Source: Otis tarda (lineage: Eukaryota; Chordata; Aves; Otidiformes; Otididae). Taken from it: a stretch of DNA of 64,000 nucleotides. The first letter of the stretch is position 1. Every line of letters starts with the position of its first letter. The DNA lies in contig CM048554.1 of NCBI GenBank assembly GCA_026413225.1, positions 9,564,001-9,628,000 of the forward strand, written 5' to 3'. The translations under genes and the position numbers were made by a program. This document shows positions 53,701 through 63,058 of the stretch, in pieces. The notes under the pieces are model-generated. The model worked only from the letters and a program-made list of their open reading frames with translations, was not told the origin of the DNA and did not search any database.

Positions 53701-56700
53701 ATTCTTCCAATTGCTGCTTGTCCCTCATCAGAGGGAATGTTTCAGAATGACAAAGGCTAAAAAAATGGGTTTGCAGTAGTGAGTTGCAAGCAGCTTCTGT
53801 GCTGAGGGCACAGACCTGTGGGACTGTTATGCTAGATGTTGGTGTAATTGGGGAAATGCACTTTAACTGTTACAAGGACTATGGAACCCTGTTTTCTCAG
53901 TCTGAATTTAAGCTTGAAGAGTCGGTAGAACTTACTAAAGCTATACTATGTATTTAAGCCTTTAAATACCTTAAAAATGCAATCACAAGTTGTGTTGCTA
54001 TGGATTTTGAAGAGTCACGGGTTATCAATGTTCTTTTAGGAAACATAAGATAAAAAAAGAATCACTTTTTTTTTTCTGAAATTGGTTGAATTTTACTAGA
54101 TATAGATGAGGATTTTAAGAAAGAACTGCGGAATTTGGTACCATTACTGCTTGCCCCTGAAAACTTGGTAGAAAAAGAGATCAGTGGATCCAAGGTGACC
54201 TGTAGAGATCTTGTAGAATACTTCAAGGTAAGCAAACTCATACTAATTATTTCTGTTAATGGCTTAAAAGAAAGTATTCTAATTTTAGGGCATGTTGTTC
54301 CCAGAGAAGATAAGATATCTAGGCTGACACTCACTGATCAGCTCACATTTATTTTCATGTCATTACTCTGACTTCCAGAACTGGCACAAAACTTCCTAAC
54401 AGTATAGCTTTTAGCAAGCTACTATTGGCAAAATTGTGTTGTGTTTTTTTTTTTCTTTGTAAATAGACTGAAATACTGTATTAGAGATTTTCTTCCTACT
54501 TTAAAATCCTAGTTTACCTGGATGTGTTGCGTTTTTTTTTTAAAAAAAAAGGGGGGGGGCCTAGGGGCCGTCTCCATGTAGGTTGTACAGATAGAAAACC
54601 AGATTTTAAAATGCTACGTATGCAGTGAAATGTTCCTCTCTGGATTTTTAACATGCAAGGAAGATGCTTTCTAAACACTTGCATGTGCAGTACCACTGTG
54701 TGCTCTGAAATATTTGTGTGTGATACTTGCAGCTGTTAGACTCTTGAGCTGTTTTGGTATCATGGTGACACCAGCAGAAATGTGATAACATAATCCCCAC
54801 ATCACCGGGAATTGGTGTGTGTAACTTTTTTTAATTGGAATAATTTACACAGTTGGCTTGGTAGAATAAAGTGGCACTCATTCCTAAAGACACTAGTTTT
54901 GTGTTACTACTTTTGAGCACGCGTGTTAAAGGTAGAATGGACTTGGGCTGATGTTAGCAAAGAAGCTATGCAAAGGAGGAATCAGAGGCCAGAACTCTTA
55001 ACACTTGTAAAATGAAGTCATTTTTTACAAAGGAAAGATGTTATATGGGATGCAGAAGTCATGACTACTCTGACAAGCATAAAATCAGCACTCTGGAGCT
55101 TGTATGTTCATTCTCTGTATTTACACGGTTGCGTGCTGCTGCTTTTTTCCATTTTCTTCTTTAGTAACACCTGAGCCTATACTGTGTAGGGAGTGTGCAT
55201 GCAACAGCAATTTAGAAAGGCCTGCACCCTAAAAACTGACTGTAAAACCTCTTCTATTGGAAAGCTGCCTGATCCATGTCTTGTATCCAGTCTGGGAGCA
55301 GCCACGCAGGGTGCTGTGGAAACACTGTGGTTACATAACTAAAGAGGACTGCTCCCTTGGGTACTGTGCATCTAAAGCTGAGATTGTGAAGTCTAAGTTG
55401 GAAACTGGAGGGCTTTTACTTGGAAGAAATAGCTACAGAAGCAAAGAGGGTGTTGAGGGAACAGAGTCCTGTATAACTATACACTTTTGTAGGTTGTCCT
55501 GCAACCTAGAGCACTGGGTGTATAGGGACCCTGACAATCTTGTTTTCTTCTCCTTTACAGATAAAAATCCTCAGGGCAGAGGCTTGTAGACAAGCTGGGG
55601 GTGGGGGGAGAGCAGTAGTAGCTTGAAGAAGAATGTGTCCACCCTCTGAAGGCCTTGTTGGTATAACTTGTACAGCTTCTCTGGGGTGCTGAAATGGCTA
55701 CTGCTGCCTGCTATCCCCCTCCACTAGCCTGTCCCAAAGAGCTATGCCATGAGCCATCTTGTAGGCTGGGGAAGAAGATGACATGAAGGATGTGTTGCCT
55801 TCTGAAACCCTACTGAAAGAGAAGACACCTGAGGATTGGTGGGGTGGGGAACAGAGGGATAGGCTGGCTGCTTGCTTGACTTCCAGAAGTATTTTGGCAG
55901 CTCAGCTCTGTCTTCATTAGTGCTTTGATCTGCTTTTTTTCCTCCCACACTTCAAGGGATGAGGGCATATGTGGAAAGGTAAATGGTTCTCCCAGCATTG
56001 GGTTGTGTTTGGATAGACGTCTTGCCAGAAAGGCTGTGTGAAATAGTAATCTTCACTCTCTTGTTTTGCCTGAAGATTCCCTGCCTAGCAAAGACCACCT
56101 CATGTATCTGAGGGAGCAGAAATCTGCTGTTGAGCCTGTCACTTCTTGAGATAGTGCCCGTATCTCCTCAGGGTGCTCTGCTGCCCTGCTAGGCCCCAGC
56201 CTCAAATGCACAGGAAAGTAAAGGAATTAACACACCAGGGATAACTGTGAGAATGCCAGACTTGTATGAAAAACTTGCTTAATTGAATATTTAGCATTAT
56301 TCCTTTGTAATAATCTACGAACCTTATTTTTATATCACTCTCTTCTCTCTTTCTCCTCAATCATAATTGTCAGGAAAAAGAAACCTTTCTTTTTCTCCCA
56401 TTTAGGCGTATATTAAAATCTATCAAGGAGAGGAGCTACCTCATCCGAAATCTATGCTGCAGGTATTTTATTTTTCTTTCAAATAATCTGATAGATGATG
56501 TGTACTTTAAGTTCTTTGCAATTGAAGATCCTGACTCTTGCAGGTCTGAAGTTCCCACACGCAGAGCTGTAGTTCTTGAAGGAGCTGTGTACTTTGAAAG
56601 CCATGTGAATGGTGTAGCCTGGGTACATGTTTGTGTCTTCTCTCGTTTCCATCTACCAAATGGAGCAAGAGTGTATCTGACTGGTTGGATTTTTTAGCTG

Positions 56701-59700
56701 CTTCAATTTCTGAGCATATGCTTCCTGTAACTTGCTATTTTGTCAGTATCTTTCAGACTGTGTTTGGAGGGCTTCTAGTGTCAAATGCAGCAGATAAAAT
56801 GGAGAGGCAGCTTATCGTAATGCAGATATTGCCACTGTCTTGCAGTGTTGGGCTACTCTACGTGGACCTGTTAGACTGGATAACTGCATTGAGATTTCTT
56901 TTCTGGGTTGATCCAAAGAGGATGTAATCAGCTTTAGAGCGATCTGAACAGAAACTGATTGTATGAAACTGTATATTGAACTCTTGAATTGTTTCGGATT
57001 AAGAGTTTTCACCAAAGTGTGGACTTTAGGGCTGGGACAGTTTTAACCATTTTGTGTTTGTAAGACTATTGACTGCTCTGGGTGTTTTCTTGTCCTTCAG
57101 GGAACTAATTCTTCAGACTTTTGGGGGAGTTCAGAAAACTCATCACAATGAAACAAAAGCTGCTGTCATTTCTTCTACTTAGCACGCCATAAATGTGGCT
57201 GGGAGAGACAGAAGATGACATCTTGCAGCATTAGCTAGAATAACTGTTCTTGACATGACACAGACTGAAAATAGTCAGAAGTTCTTACAAATTGAGACCA
57301 AAACTGCACGTATATAATGCAGAAGTAATATACCAGCTTGCTGCTTTCCTCACAGGTAGTGATGTATCAGGATTAACATTTAGTAGTCTAGTGATCCTTA
57401 TTTGCTTATTAACAATAGAGCAGTTGGATGATGAAAAAGCCTGTACAAGCATGTGGGATTTTGTCTGCAGCTGTACTAGAAAGCTGAAGAAAACGTTCTC
57501 CTAATTAGTAATCTGTTTTAATGTATATTGCTAACCTTCACTTGTTTTTGTGGGGCATTTTCCTAGGAATCTCAAGCTTTGGAGGTTGTGGGGATATATT
57601 GGGCAGTGTAACTACATGTATGTAACTAGCTGGTAATGCTGTGATGATACATAGTGCTTAATGTTTTCTAGGCAACAGCCGAGGCAAACAATCTTGCTGC
57701 TGTGGCAGGAGCAAAAGACTTGTACAGTAAAGGCATGGAGCAGGTATGATGACGCATCTTTTTTGAACTGGCTACGTGCAAATACAGGCCTTCAGTTTTA
57801 ATGTTGTACTCAGTGTTGGATGTGAGCACATTAATAGAGAAAAGTAGCTTAGAGCCAGTACGCCTGTGTTTTCTGCCCTCTGCTCTGAGGTTAGATGTCT
57901 GCAGCAAACCCAGGATTCTTTGAGGCAGAAATTACTGGGGAGGTATGGGAATGGGTGTGTTTGTAAGGTACCACCTGTTAATTCCCCCTGCTGCTCTTGA
58001 GAAACATCTTAGTCCTGTAACATGAAATGGGCAAACAGGTGAGGAGACATTTGGGGGACCAGGGTCATGCAAGGGCAGACTTCTAGTGTTTATAGTCTCG
58101 TGCTTCTGAATTGTGGTCATTCATTAACTGTAAAATACAAGGATTATAATTATTGTAAGGTTTTAAGATAATTCCTTTATTTCAAGGGGTTTTTATCTAA
58201 AAAAGCTGGATATGTAATTTCTTACTTGCTGCTTCTCTTGAAGATAGTGGCTTACACTACTCCAATCTAAGTGTCTGGATGGACTTCATACTTCAACGTA
58301 GTGTTACGCCAAGTTTTTATCATAGGAAATTCTGGAAACAGTTACGTGTCTCGTAAAGCTTAACAGGACTGTGCTTATTGTGAAACTCTACAACAGGAAA
58401 AGAGCAGTAGGTGTGATAACAAGCTACAAACATTGTTCCCTATTAACTAGGCTAATTGTGGTCTTAATCGCAGAAGTAGCTTTCCATTTTGAAATCAGAG
58501 TAAGATGTAACGCTAGTGGCAGATTAGGCAGTTCCAGTTGTTAACAGGCTATTTTGAGAATGCTGCTCTGGTGTAGAAGGAATCCTTTGTTTGTTTCCAT
58601 TTTGTAAAATGTCTTGAAATAGTAAATGGATTGTTTATAATAAATGCCAAGTCTGCCTTCCTACCTTGATCTTTAATGGCTGTTGAAATACTGTAGTTGT
58701 AAAGTTTCTTAGTTGAGGCAAGGAATAAACAGGAACAGATGTTCTCTTAAATAGACTTTGTTTCCATAGTAATGTTCCCCAGTACTGTATATTTTTATAT
58801 CACTGTAGAGAGACACACAAATGTCTTGAATTGTTTTTTTATCCAGATGTCTCAGATGTTCTTAATGTGACACAACTCTGAAGTGTCTATTTTTAGGAAC
58901 AGAAGTGGGAACTCTTTGGATTTAAGACTGCATTATGTAAGGATAGTTCTTACTGTAGCTTCTGAGTTCTTCTCATGAACCAAAGCCCTCCTTTGCTGAG
59001 TGTGCATAACCAAAATACTGTCCCTCTAATGACCTTAAATGTAAGGAATAACAGGTGCAGGCACACAGTGTAAGAAACAGTGGCAGTCGTTTGTGTGGTG
59101 GTCTTGATGCATCAGCAACTCCTAGTGTTTAAGACTTTCTGGGCAATGTGAAAAGACCATTTCAGAGGATGAGGCTAGTAGCTGTTTTTCAGGGAGTTTT
59201 GCCAGATGTGGAGGATTTAGATATGGGGAAAAAAAACCAGAAAAGTGCTTGTTAAACTTGAGCAAGGGGTAGAGTAAGGGTGTCAGGATCTGGGCGGTGA
59301 GGTTTACCTTGAAGAAGCTAGCCAATGAAGCCATGCATCTTGTGAGGTACTCTAAGTGATCTGCTATGTGTCCTGCTGAAGGGGTAGCAGTGGGAGAAAG
59401 TTAGTTGTTACACCACTCAAGACATTAGATGACAAGCACTGTGATAAGACTACCTTGAGGCAGGAGAGGGAGGGCTGTTGTTTGACATCATATGGAAAGC
59501 ATCTTCAATTTTCAGACATAGTCTGATTTTTCAAGGTCCAGAAGAACTGGAGCTGATCTGCCATGTGTATGTGTCTGATGGCCTAGGTAATCTCTAATCA
59601 TGGTCCTCAAGAGGTCAGAAGTCAGGGTTAGAGTAGAAATCCTTGGAGTCTAACTGTTTTAATACCTGTCCTGATTCATGGAGATAGTGGGTGTCCACAT

Positions 59701-62700
59701 CACAGGTATCCATCTGAGTCCTTGGTCTTGTCCCTTCAGCAGAAACATACTCTTGAAAATTGATCAGAATCAAGCTTATAGGGACTGTCTAGGGAAGAAA
59801 AGGCTAAAGATGTCAGCAGCTAGTTCTTGTTAATTCGTATCACCTGTCAAATTCCATGGAGTCTGCTAGTGGCAGCAGTAAACAGGAACAAACTTGAGTG
59901 GGCAAAATCTACCCTGTTTGTCCAAGTTCTACACTGACCCTCTCATGAAGATGAGTGACCAGGAGTAAAAAGCTGAGGGGAGGGCTTTATGGCCTTCAGA
60001 GTTCTCCTTAACCTCCCTTAAGCCAAGCTTTCTCTGCCTCCTGGTGTTCCTTTATTTCACATTTTCATCATAGAAATCTGTGTGGCTGATGTCCTGCCCT
60101 TCCAGGCTTGCCCAAAGGGAACATTTGAAAGTATGAGCTCAGTGATGTGCTACAGCTTGGTGTGTGATTAGACAGATAAGGCTTTTGCTGTGCCATGATG
60201 CAAAGTATCTTTAGCTGCTTCACTTGAGACAGAATTCTAGAGCTTACAGAGCCAAGAAGGTTGCAGGAGGTACCCTAATACTTGAGAGTGAGGCAGTGAG
60301 GAGCAGATTTGCTTTCTGTACAGCAGAAGATACTTGGGGTGCAATGACCTTATCTCTGATTGCTCTAACAGGTTTGTGGGGGAGATAAGCCTTACATTGC
60401 CCCATCGGACCTTGAGCGGAAGCACCAGGATTTCAGAGAGTCAGCTGTCAGGCAGTTCTGCTCGGTGAAGAAGATGGGAGGGGACGAGTTCTGTCGGCGC
60501 TACCAGGAACAGCTTGAAGTGGAAATTGACGAGATCTATGCAAACTTTGTGAAGCACAACGATGGCAAAAACATCTTTTATGCTGCTCGTACCCCTGCCA
60601 CTCTATTTGCAGTCATGTTTGCCATGTATATAACCTCAGGACTGACTGGGTTCCTTGGTATGAACTCCATAGCTACCCTGTGTAATCTTGTGCTGGGGAT
60701 GGCTCTTCTATCGTTTTGTACTTGGGCATATGTTAAGTACTCTGGGGAATTCAGAGAAGTTGGAACAGCCATTGATCAGATCGCTGAAGCTATATGGGAA
60801 CAGGTTGGTATCTGTTTTTAATGCAAAATCTTCCTTTCTTGAGCAGACATATCAAACAGTTTCTGTTCGGTGTTGTGAGTGAAAAGCTAGTCTAGACCTA
60901 ATGGAGAACGGTAGGGCTGCCAAAGGGAATATCAGCTCAGAAGTGTGACTGCTTTCTTCAGTAAGAGGTGTCACACACAAAGAATGTTAAATAAGCTTAT
61001 GATATTATAAAAAAAGGGTTACTTAAAGGCCTTACTGGGTGTTTGGATGGTAAACAGTGGCAGGACTCTTTAAAAATCTTGTTACTTTTTCAGAGCAAGG
61101 AGTTCTGGTTTTAAAGGTATGTTTAAAGTGATAAACTTTTTCTCTATAGATGTGGTGGATAAAATCTCAGGTGGTGCAAGAAATGGGGAAGGTGAGACAC
61201 TGCTGCCCTCCCTCATCTCAACTGATGGTGTGACACTGGAGGGCTAATTAGACCTCAGAGAGAACTGGCTGATGACTTGCAGCAACCAGACTGCCTTGCA
61301 GCGACTACTACAAGAGAATGTACAGCAGGTTCCTTCCTTCCGGAAGGCTTGCGTTGTCTGTGAGAACTTCAGTTGGTGCAACTACTGTTGCAAGAAGTAC
61401 TTGACAGACAAATTCCTGAAAGAAAAGATGTGAGTGTAAGAATACTAAAGCTGGAGGAGAAAGCCTTTTGTACAGGAGATTTTGCTGTCTGAATCCAGTT
61501 GACATAGCTGTGCCAGTAAAGCCAATGTAGAGAATGCCTGACCAACTCTTACAAGTAGTATCGGGGGCATTCTGAGTAGCTATGTCCAGTGCCAGCAGAA
61601 GGGAAACACTTTGATACCATTGTTACTAGATATAAAGGGCTCACTTAAGGTTAAAATGGGTCTTACACGGCACAAGCAAATAACTGACTGGAGATTTCTA
61701 TACAGAGGCTTTCTTCTACATCTGAAAAATGACTCTGTTCAAGGTTCGTCATAGGCAGCAGTACACTTGACCTATCTGAGCAACCAGGTAAGGTTGAGTT
61801 ACACTGGAGCAGAAAAAGTGGATTTCTAGTAATAGGGAAATGAATGTCAGGGTACTAAATTTTTTGTTATGCCCCCTAACTAGTGATTAAAATTAAGGCT
61901 GTCCTGTACCACTGTAGCTTCTTGCTTTGGAGCTTGGGCTGAAGAGCGCTGCAAGAAAAGTGAAAGGTGTCAGTTCTATGTGTAGTACTCACAGAGTGTA
62001 GCTACTACTGCAGGATACCTAGGGCATGTGAGGCTTGATTTGACTGCTGACCTTCCCTGAAATGGGGAGAACTTGGCTTATGCTAGCAGGAGCTTGCCTT
62101 TTGTGGGCTGGAGGAAGGTGATCTCCAAAAGAGCTTGCTGGTGGTGGTGTTACAGTTGTGCATCACCAGTAATATACAAAGCTCCTATAGGTCCTGTCTG
62201 AATCACTCTGATTATATACCATGTTTTTGCTTTTGATTTTTTTCTGAATTTCTGCTTTTTTTTCTTCCCTCTTCTTGCTTCAGAGGAATCCCAGGAAGGT
62301 GAGAAGTTACTGGCAATTAGTTTCTTTTTGTGAACTTGATTGACTTTTTCTGCTGCCTTCGAAGAGCCATTCTTCCTAACAGCTGAATTCGTGTTTTAGG
62401 TGTTTTCCAAACTCTTTGAAGTCTTTAGACGCCGAACGATTCGCCATGCGCTTACATCAGTCCCACGACAGCGACTCTCGTCCAACAATAACAAGAAGAA
62501 AAACTAGCCAGTATTTTTAACTTTCTTTCTGTATCTGAAGTGTTCACACTTACACATATAGGACAATAAGCTGGACCGTCTGGGCCGGTCTGCATAAATG
62601 CTGTAACCATACCAGACTGATGCTGCATATAGGGTATGGAATTGCACATCCATCTTCTAGGAACTGTAAAGTGGTTTGAATTCAGTGAAGTACTGCTGTA

Positions 62701-63058
62701 TAGGAGGGATATCACTTGTATCCATAGCATGTGACTGATTTAACCTCATTACCGTAGCAGCAAAGCTTATTTCTCTTTCAGTTCATGTCGGTTTGTGTCA
62801 GACTTCAGCATTCCAAGTTTTTGTTCTGGTTTTTTTTTTCCCCTCATTATTTCAAGTCTCATCTCTTTGTGTTTTTATATTTCATTTTCCTTGGTTACCT
62901 CATTTTTTTGTTTCTTTCCCACGTTTCTCATTCCACAGGTTTTGAAGCCCATGAGTGATAATTTGATGGAGGATCATATGAGGCAGTCTGTAAAAAACTC
63001 TATCAAAGCAGGCCTGACCGAGCAGGTGACTCACCATGCCAGACTAAAGACAGACTGA
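23736..63058 (+). CDS. ATL2: Atlastin-2, ER membrane-fusion GTPase (13 coding exons)
   Basis: A dynamin-superfamily GTPase in the ER membrane that tethers and fuses ER tubules to form three-way junctions. Coding parts are 23736-23796, 41320-41600, 46384-46518, 47960-48064, 49196-49246, 51378-51434, 52468-52560, 52824-52962, 54100-54227, 56406-56462, 57672-57743, 60372-60803 and 62939-63058. All introns are GT-AG and the phase is continuous, giving 576 residues (human is 583, from memory). Domains in order are an acidic N-terminus, a GTPase domain with P-loop GAFRKGKS (94-101), switch I around RETTG (138-142), DTQG (166-169) and RD (237-238), then a three-helix middle domain, two membrane segments (about 469-514), an amphipathic helix (about 515-537) and a tail ending RLKTD. 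The [15 protein letters not shown] stretch and the tail favour ATL2 over ATL1 or ATL3. Confidence 0.96.
23797..37749 (+). other. ATL2 intron 1, first part
   Basis: The CpG island tail runs to about 24,440. The rest is AT- and T-rich intron with many short frames and no exon-like conserved protein. An (ATTT) microsatellite of about four units lies near 33,630-33,653, and several T runs occur (for example 28,352-28,367 and 28,729-28,738). I saw no other recognisable repeat or RNA gene. Confidence 0.6.
37755..38889 (+). mobile_element. ERVL-family solo LTR in ATL2 intron 1
   Basis: 1,135 bp starting TGTTCTGGTTTTGTTAG and ending GAACTACGACA, flanked on both sides by the 5-bp target duplication GTGGC (37,750-37,754 and 38,890-38,894). 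A 5-bp duplication and this start are typical of bird ERVL (class III). A TATTTAAG TATA-like box lies near 37,928, and aataaatgaata polyadenylation-type sequence near 38,700. No internal retroviral genes remain, so it is a solo LTR left by recombination. It is in sense orientation to ATL2. Confidence 0.92.
38895..41319 (+). other. ATL2 intron 1, last part
   Basis: AT-rich intron without recognisable genes or repeats. Poly-T runs occur at about 40,901-40,913 and 40,958-40,963. The 128-codon open frame at 39,128-39,514 has no family resemblance. The intron ends with a tttttacag acceptor at 41,319. Confidence 0.6.
41320..41600 (+). CDS. ATL2: ATL2 exon 2 (acidic N-terminus, P-loop)
   Basis: Residues 21-114. 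It opens with an acidic run and a tandem DALPDS repeat (41,349-41,384). It then has the well-conserved [21 protein letters not shown] strand-helix and the P-loop GAFRKGKS (94-101) that binds nucleotide phosphates, ending MLRYMYNR. The acceptor is tttttacag and the donor AGG|GTGAGT. Confidence 0.97.
41601..46383 (+). other. ATL2 intron 2
   Basis: About 4.8 kb of AT-rich intron with T runs (for example near 44,182-44,195 and 44,899-44,917). I recognise no exon, RNA gene or transposon. It ends in a pyrimidine-rich cttctcctcctcttgttttgtag acceptor. Confidence 0.65.
46384..46518 (+). CDS. ATL2: ATL2 exon 3 (switch I)
   Basis: Residues 115-159, 45 codons, the same length as the human exon segment. 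It carries the guanine-nucleotide-responsive loop with [18 protein letters not shown]. The arginine and threonine of switch I take part in catalysis and Mg coordination in the family. The first residues (TSPCW) differ from the human DSQSW, while the rest is nearly identical. The donor is AAG|GTAAGT. Confidence 0.96.
46519..47959 (+). other. ATL2 intron 3
   Basis: About 1.4 kb of AT-rich intron with no recognisable feature beyond T/A runs. It ends at the ctatctag acceptor. Confidence 0.65.
47960..48064 (+). CDS. ATL2: ATL2 exon 4 (switch II, DTQG)
   Basis: Residues 160-194. [20 protein letters not shown] holds the G3 motif DTQG (166-169), which senses the gamma phosphate. It is followed by [14 protein letters not shown]. 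The donor is CAG|GTAAGA. Confidence 0.97.
48065..49195 (+). other. ATL2 intron 4
   Basis: About 1.1 kb of AT-rich intron. A T/G-rich patch lies at about 48,585-48,640. Nothing else is recognised. Confidence 0.65.
49196..49246 (+). CDS. ATL2: ATL2 exon 5
   Basis: Residues 195-211, [17 protein letters not shown], identical to the human segment as I recall it. It is part of the GTPase domain. The acceptor is tcttgcag and the donor CAG|GTAAGA. Confidence 0.97.
49247..51377 (+). other. ATL2 intron 5
   Basis: About 2.1 kb of intron. The open frames at 49,574-49,861 and 50,788-50,976 have no recognisable family. I saw no repeat. Confidence 0.6.
51378..51434 (+). CDS. ATL2: ATL2 exon 6
   Basis: Residues 212-230, [19 protein letters not shown], in the GTPase domain. 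The acceptor is ttctatcag and the donor CAG|GTAACT. Confidence 0.97.
51435..52467 (+). other. ATL2 intron 6
   Basis: About 1.0 kb, AT-rich, with a T run at about 52,374-52,383. No recognisable element. Confidence 0.65.
52468..52560 (+). CDS. ATL2: ATL2 exon 7 (G4, RD motif)
   Basis: Residues 231-261. [20 protein letters not shown] contains the atlastin/GBP-type G4 motif RD (237-238), which reads the guanine base in place of the usual NKxD. It ends [11 protein letters not shown]. The acceptor is gttacag and the donor CAG|GTAATT. Confidence 0.97.
52824..52962 (+). CDS. ATL2: ATL2 exon 8
   Basis: Residues 262-307 plus the first base of codon 308. [35 protein letters not shown] and FDGRLN complete the GTPase core. 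The last base joins exon 9 to make the D codon of DIDEDF. The donor G|GTACGA is weaker than its neighbours. Confidence 0.95.
52963..54099 (+). other. ATL2 intron 8
   Basis: About 1.1 kb of intron containing the CR1 fragment at 53,155-53,440, listed separately. The rest is AT-rich, with a poly-T stretch just before the acceptor (54,066-54,075). Confidence 0.7.
53155..53440 (+). repeat. CR1 LINE 3' end, sense orientation
   Basis: It matches avian CR1 3' sequence: 'gataggacgagaagtaatggttttaaa', 'gtagatttagatgggatattagg', 'ggttgcccagagaggtggtggatgccccatcc', 'ttcaaggccaggctggatgaggc', 'ggactagatgacctttgaaggtcccttccaac' and the terminal 'attctatgattt'. It is 5'-truncated as usual, and much less diverged than the copy at 7,545. 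Confidence 0.93.
54100..54227 (+). CDS. ATL2: ATL2 exon 9 (start of middle domain)
   Basis: Completes residue D308 and runs to residue 350. [20 protein letters not shown] leads to [20 protein letters not shown] and YFK, the linker and first helix of the three-helix bundle. The acceptor is ttttactag and the donor AAG|GTAAGC. Confidence 0.96.
54228..56405 (+). other. ATL2 intron 9
   Basis: About 2.2 kb. A stacked homopolymer block of T10, A9 and G9 lies at 54,532-54,559. The 110-codon frame at 55,257-55,589 has no recognisable family. The acceptor is cccatttag. Confidence 0.6.
56406..56462 (+). CDS. ATL2: ATL2 exon 10
   Basis: Residues 351-369, [19 protein letters not shown], identical across atlastins as I recall. 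It is in the middle domain. The donor CAG|GTATTT is moderate. Confidence 0.97.
56463..57671 (+). other. ATL2 intron 10
   Basis: About 1.2 kb of intron. Several 65-98 codon frames have no family resemblance. No repeat recognised. Confidence 0.6.
57672..57743 (+). CDS. ATL2: ATL2 exon 11
   Basis: Residues 370-393, [20 protein letters not shown] then GMEQ, a helix of the middle domain. The acceptor is gttttctag and the donor CAG|GTATGA. Confidence 0.97.
57744..60371 (+). other. ATL2 intron 11
   Basis: About 2.6 kb of AT-rich intron without recognisable genes or repeats. The acceptor is ttgctctaacag. Confidence 0.65.
60372..60803 (+). CDS. ATL2: ATL2 exon 12 (helix bundle, membrane segments)
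   Basis: Residues 394-537, 144 codons. [18 protein letters not shown] and the [14 protein letters not shown] helices finish the middle domain. [20 protein letters not shown] and [20 protein letters not shown] are two closely spaced hydrophobic segments forming the ER hairpin. The amphipathic helix [19 protein letters not shown] follows; in the family it destabilises bilayers to aid fusion. The donor CAG|GTTGGT is weak. Reading through it would add only VGICF before a stop. Confidence 0.97.
60804..62283 (+). other. ATL2 intron 12, part upstream of the microexon
   Basis: Apart from the candidate cassette exon at 61,150-61,191 and the microexon at its end, this is ordinary intron with no recognisable repeat. 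A long pyrimidine tract (about 62,235-62,280) precedes the microexon acceptor. Confidence 0.6.
61150..61191 (+). CDS. ATL2: Candidate 42-nt in-frame cassette exon of ATL2
   Basis: It is bounded by a pyrimidine-containing acceptor (tttttctctatag) and an AAG|GTGAGA donor. It is phase 0 at both ends and open, encoding [14 protein letters not shown]. Inserted after exon 12 it would extend the amphipathic helix region before either tail. I do not recall this peptide from other atlastins, so it may be a chance pairing of splice-like sites. Confidence 0.3.
62284..62298 (+). CDS. ATL2: ATL2 alternative microexon (15 nt)
   Basis: AGGAATCCCAGGAAG encodes RNPRK. It lies between a strong pyrimidine tract with a cttgcttcag acceptor and a GTGAGA donor, in phase 0 on both sides. 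It would join WEQ of exon 12 to VFSKLF of the alternative terminal exon. I recall a human ATL2 splice form reading ...[15 protein letters not shown], which supports it. Tissue-regulated microexons are typical of neural transcripts, but no expression can be inferred here. Confidence 0.75.
62400..62507 (+). CDS. ATL2: ATL2 alternative terminal exon (ATL2-2 type tail)
   Basis: The acceptor is cgtgttttag. It encodes [20 protein letters not shown] then [15 protein letters not shown] and TAG, 35 residues. With the microexon the product is 577 residues. The tail is basic and lacks the helix thought to autoinhibit the main isoform. Human ATL2-2 has a closely similar end ([11 protein letters not shown], from memory) and is reported as the non-autoinhibited fusion-active form. 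No AATAAA is seen in the next 400 bases, so its transcript may share the downstream polyadenylation site. Confidence 0.85.
   Translation: MFSKLFEVFRRRTIRHALTSVPRQRLSSNNNKKKN
62508..62938 (+). other. Last intron, or 3' UTR of the alternative isoform
   Basis: This stretch is intronic for the main isoform and untranslated for the alternative one. It ends with a very long T/C-rich tract (62,794-62,938) and the ttccacag acceptor of exon 13. No repeat or gene is recognised. Confidence 0.7.
62939..63058 (+). CDS. ATL2: ATL2 exon 13 (main, autoinhibitory tail)
   Basis: Residues 538-576 plus the TGA stop. [20 protein letters not shown] and [19 protein letters not shown] closely match the human canonical tail. 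In human ATL2 this tail is reported to form a helix that restrains fusion activity. A long pyrimidine tract precedes the acceptor. Confidence 0.95.
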   Translation, partial: VLKPMSDNLMEDHMRQSVKNSIKAGLTEQVTHHARLKTD

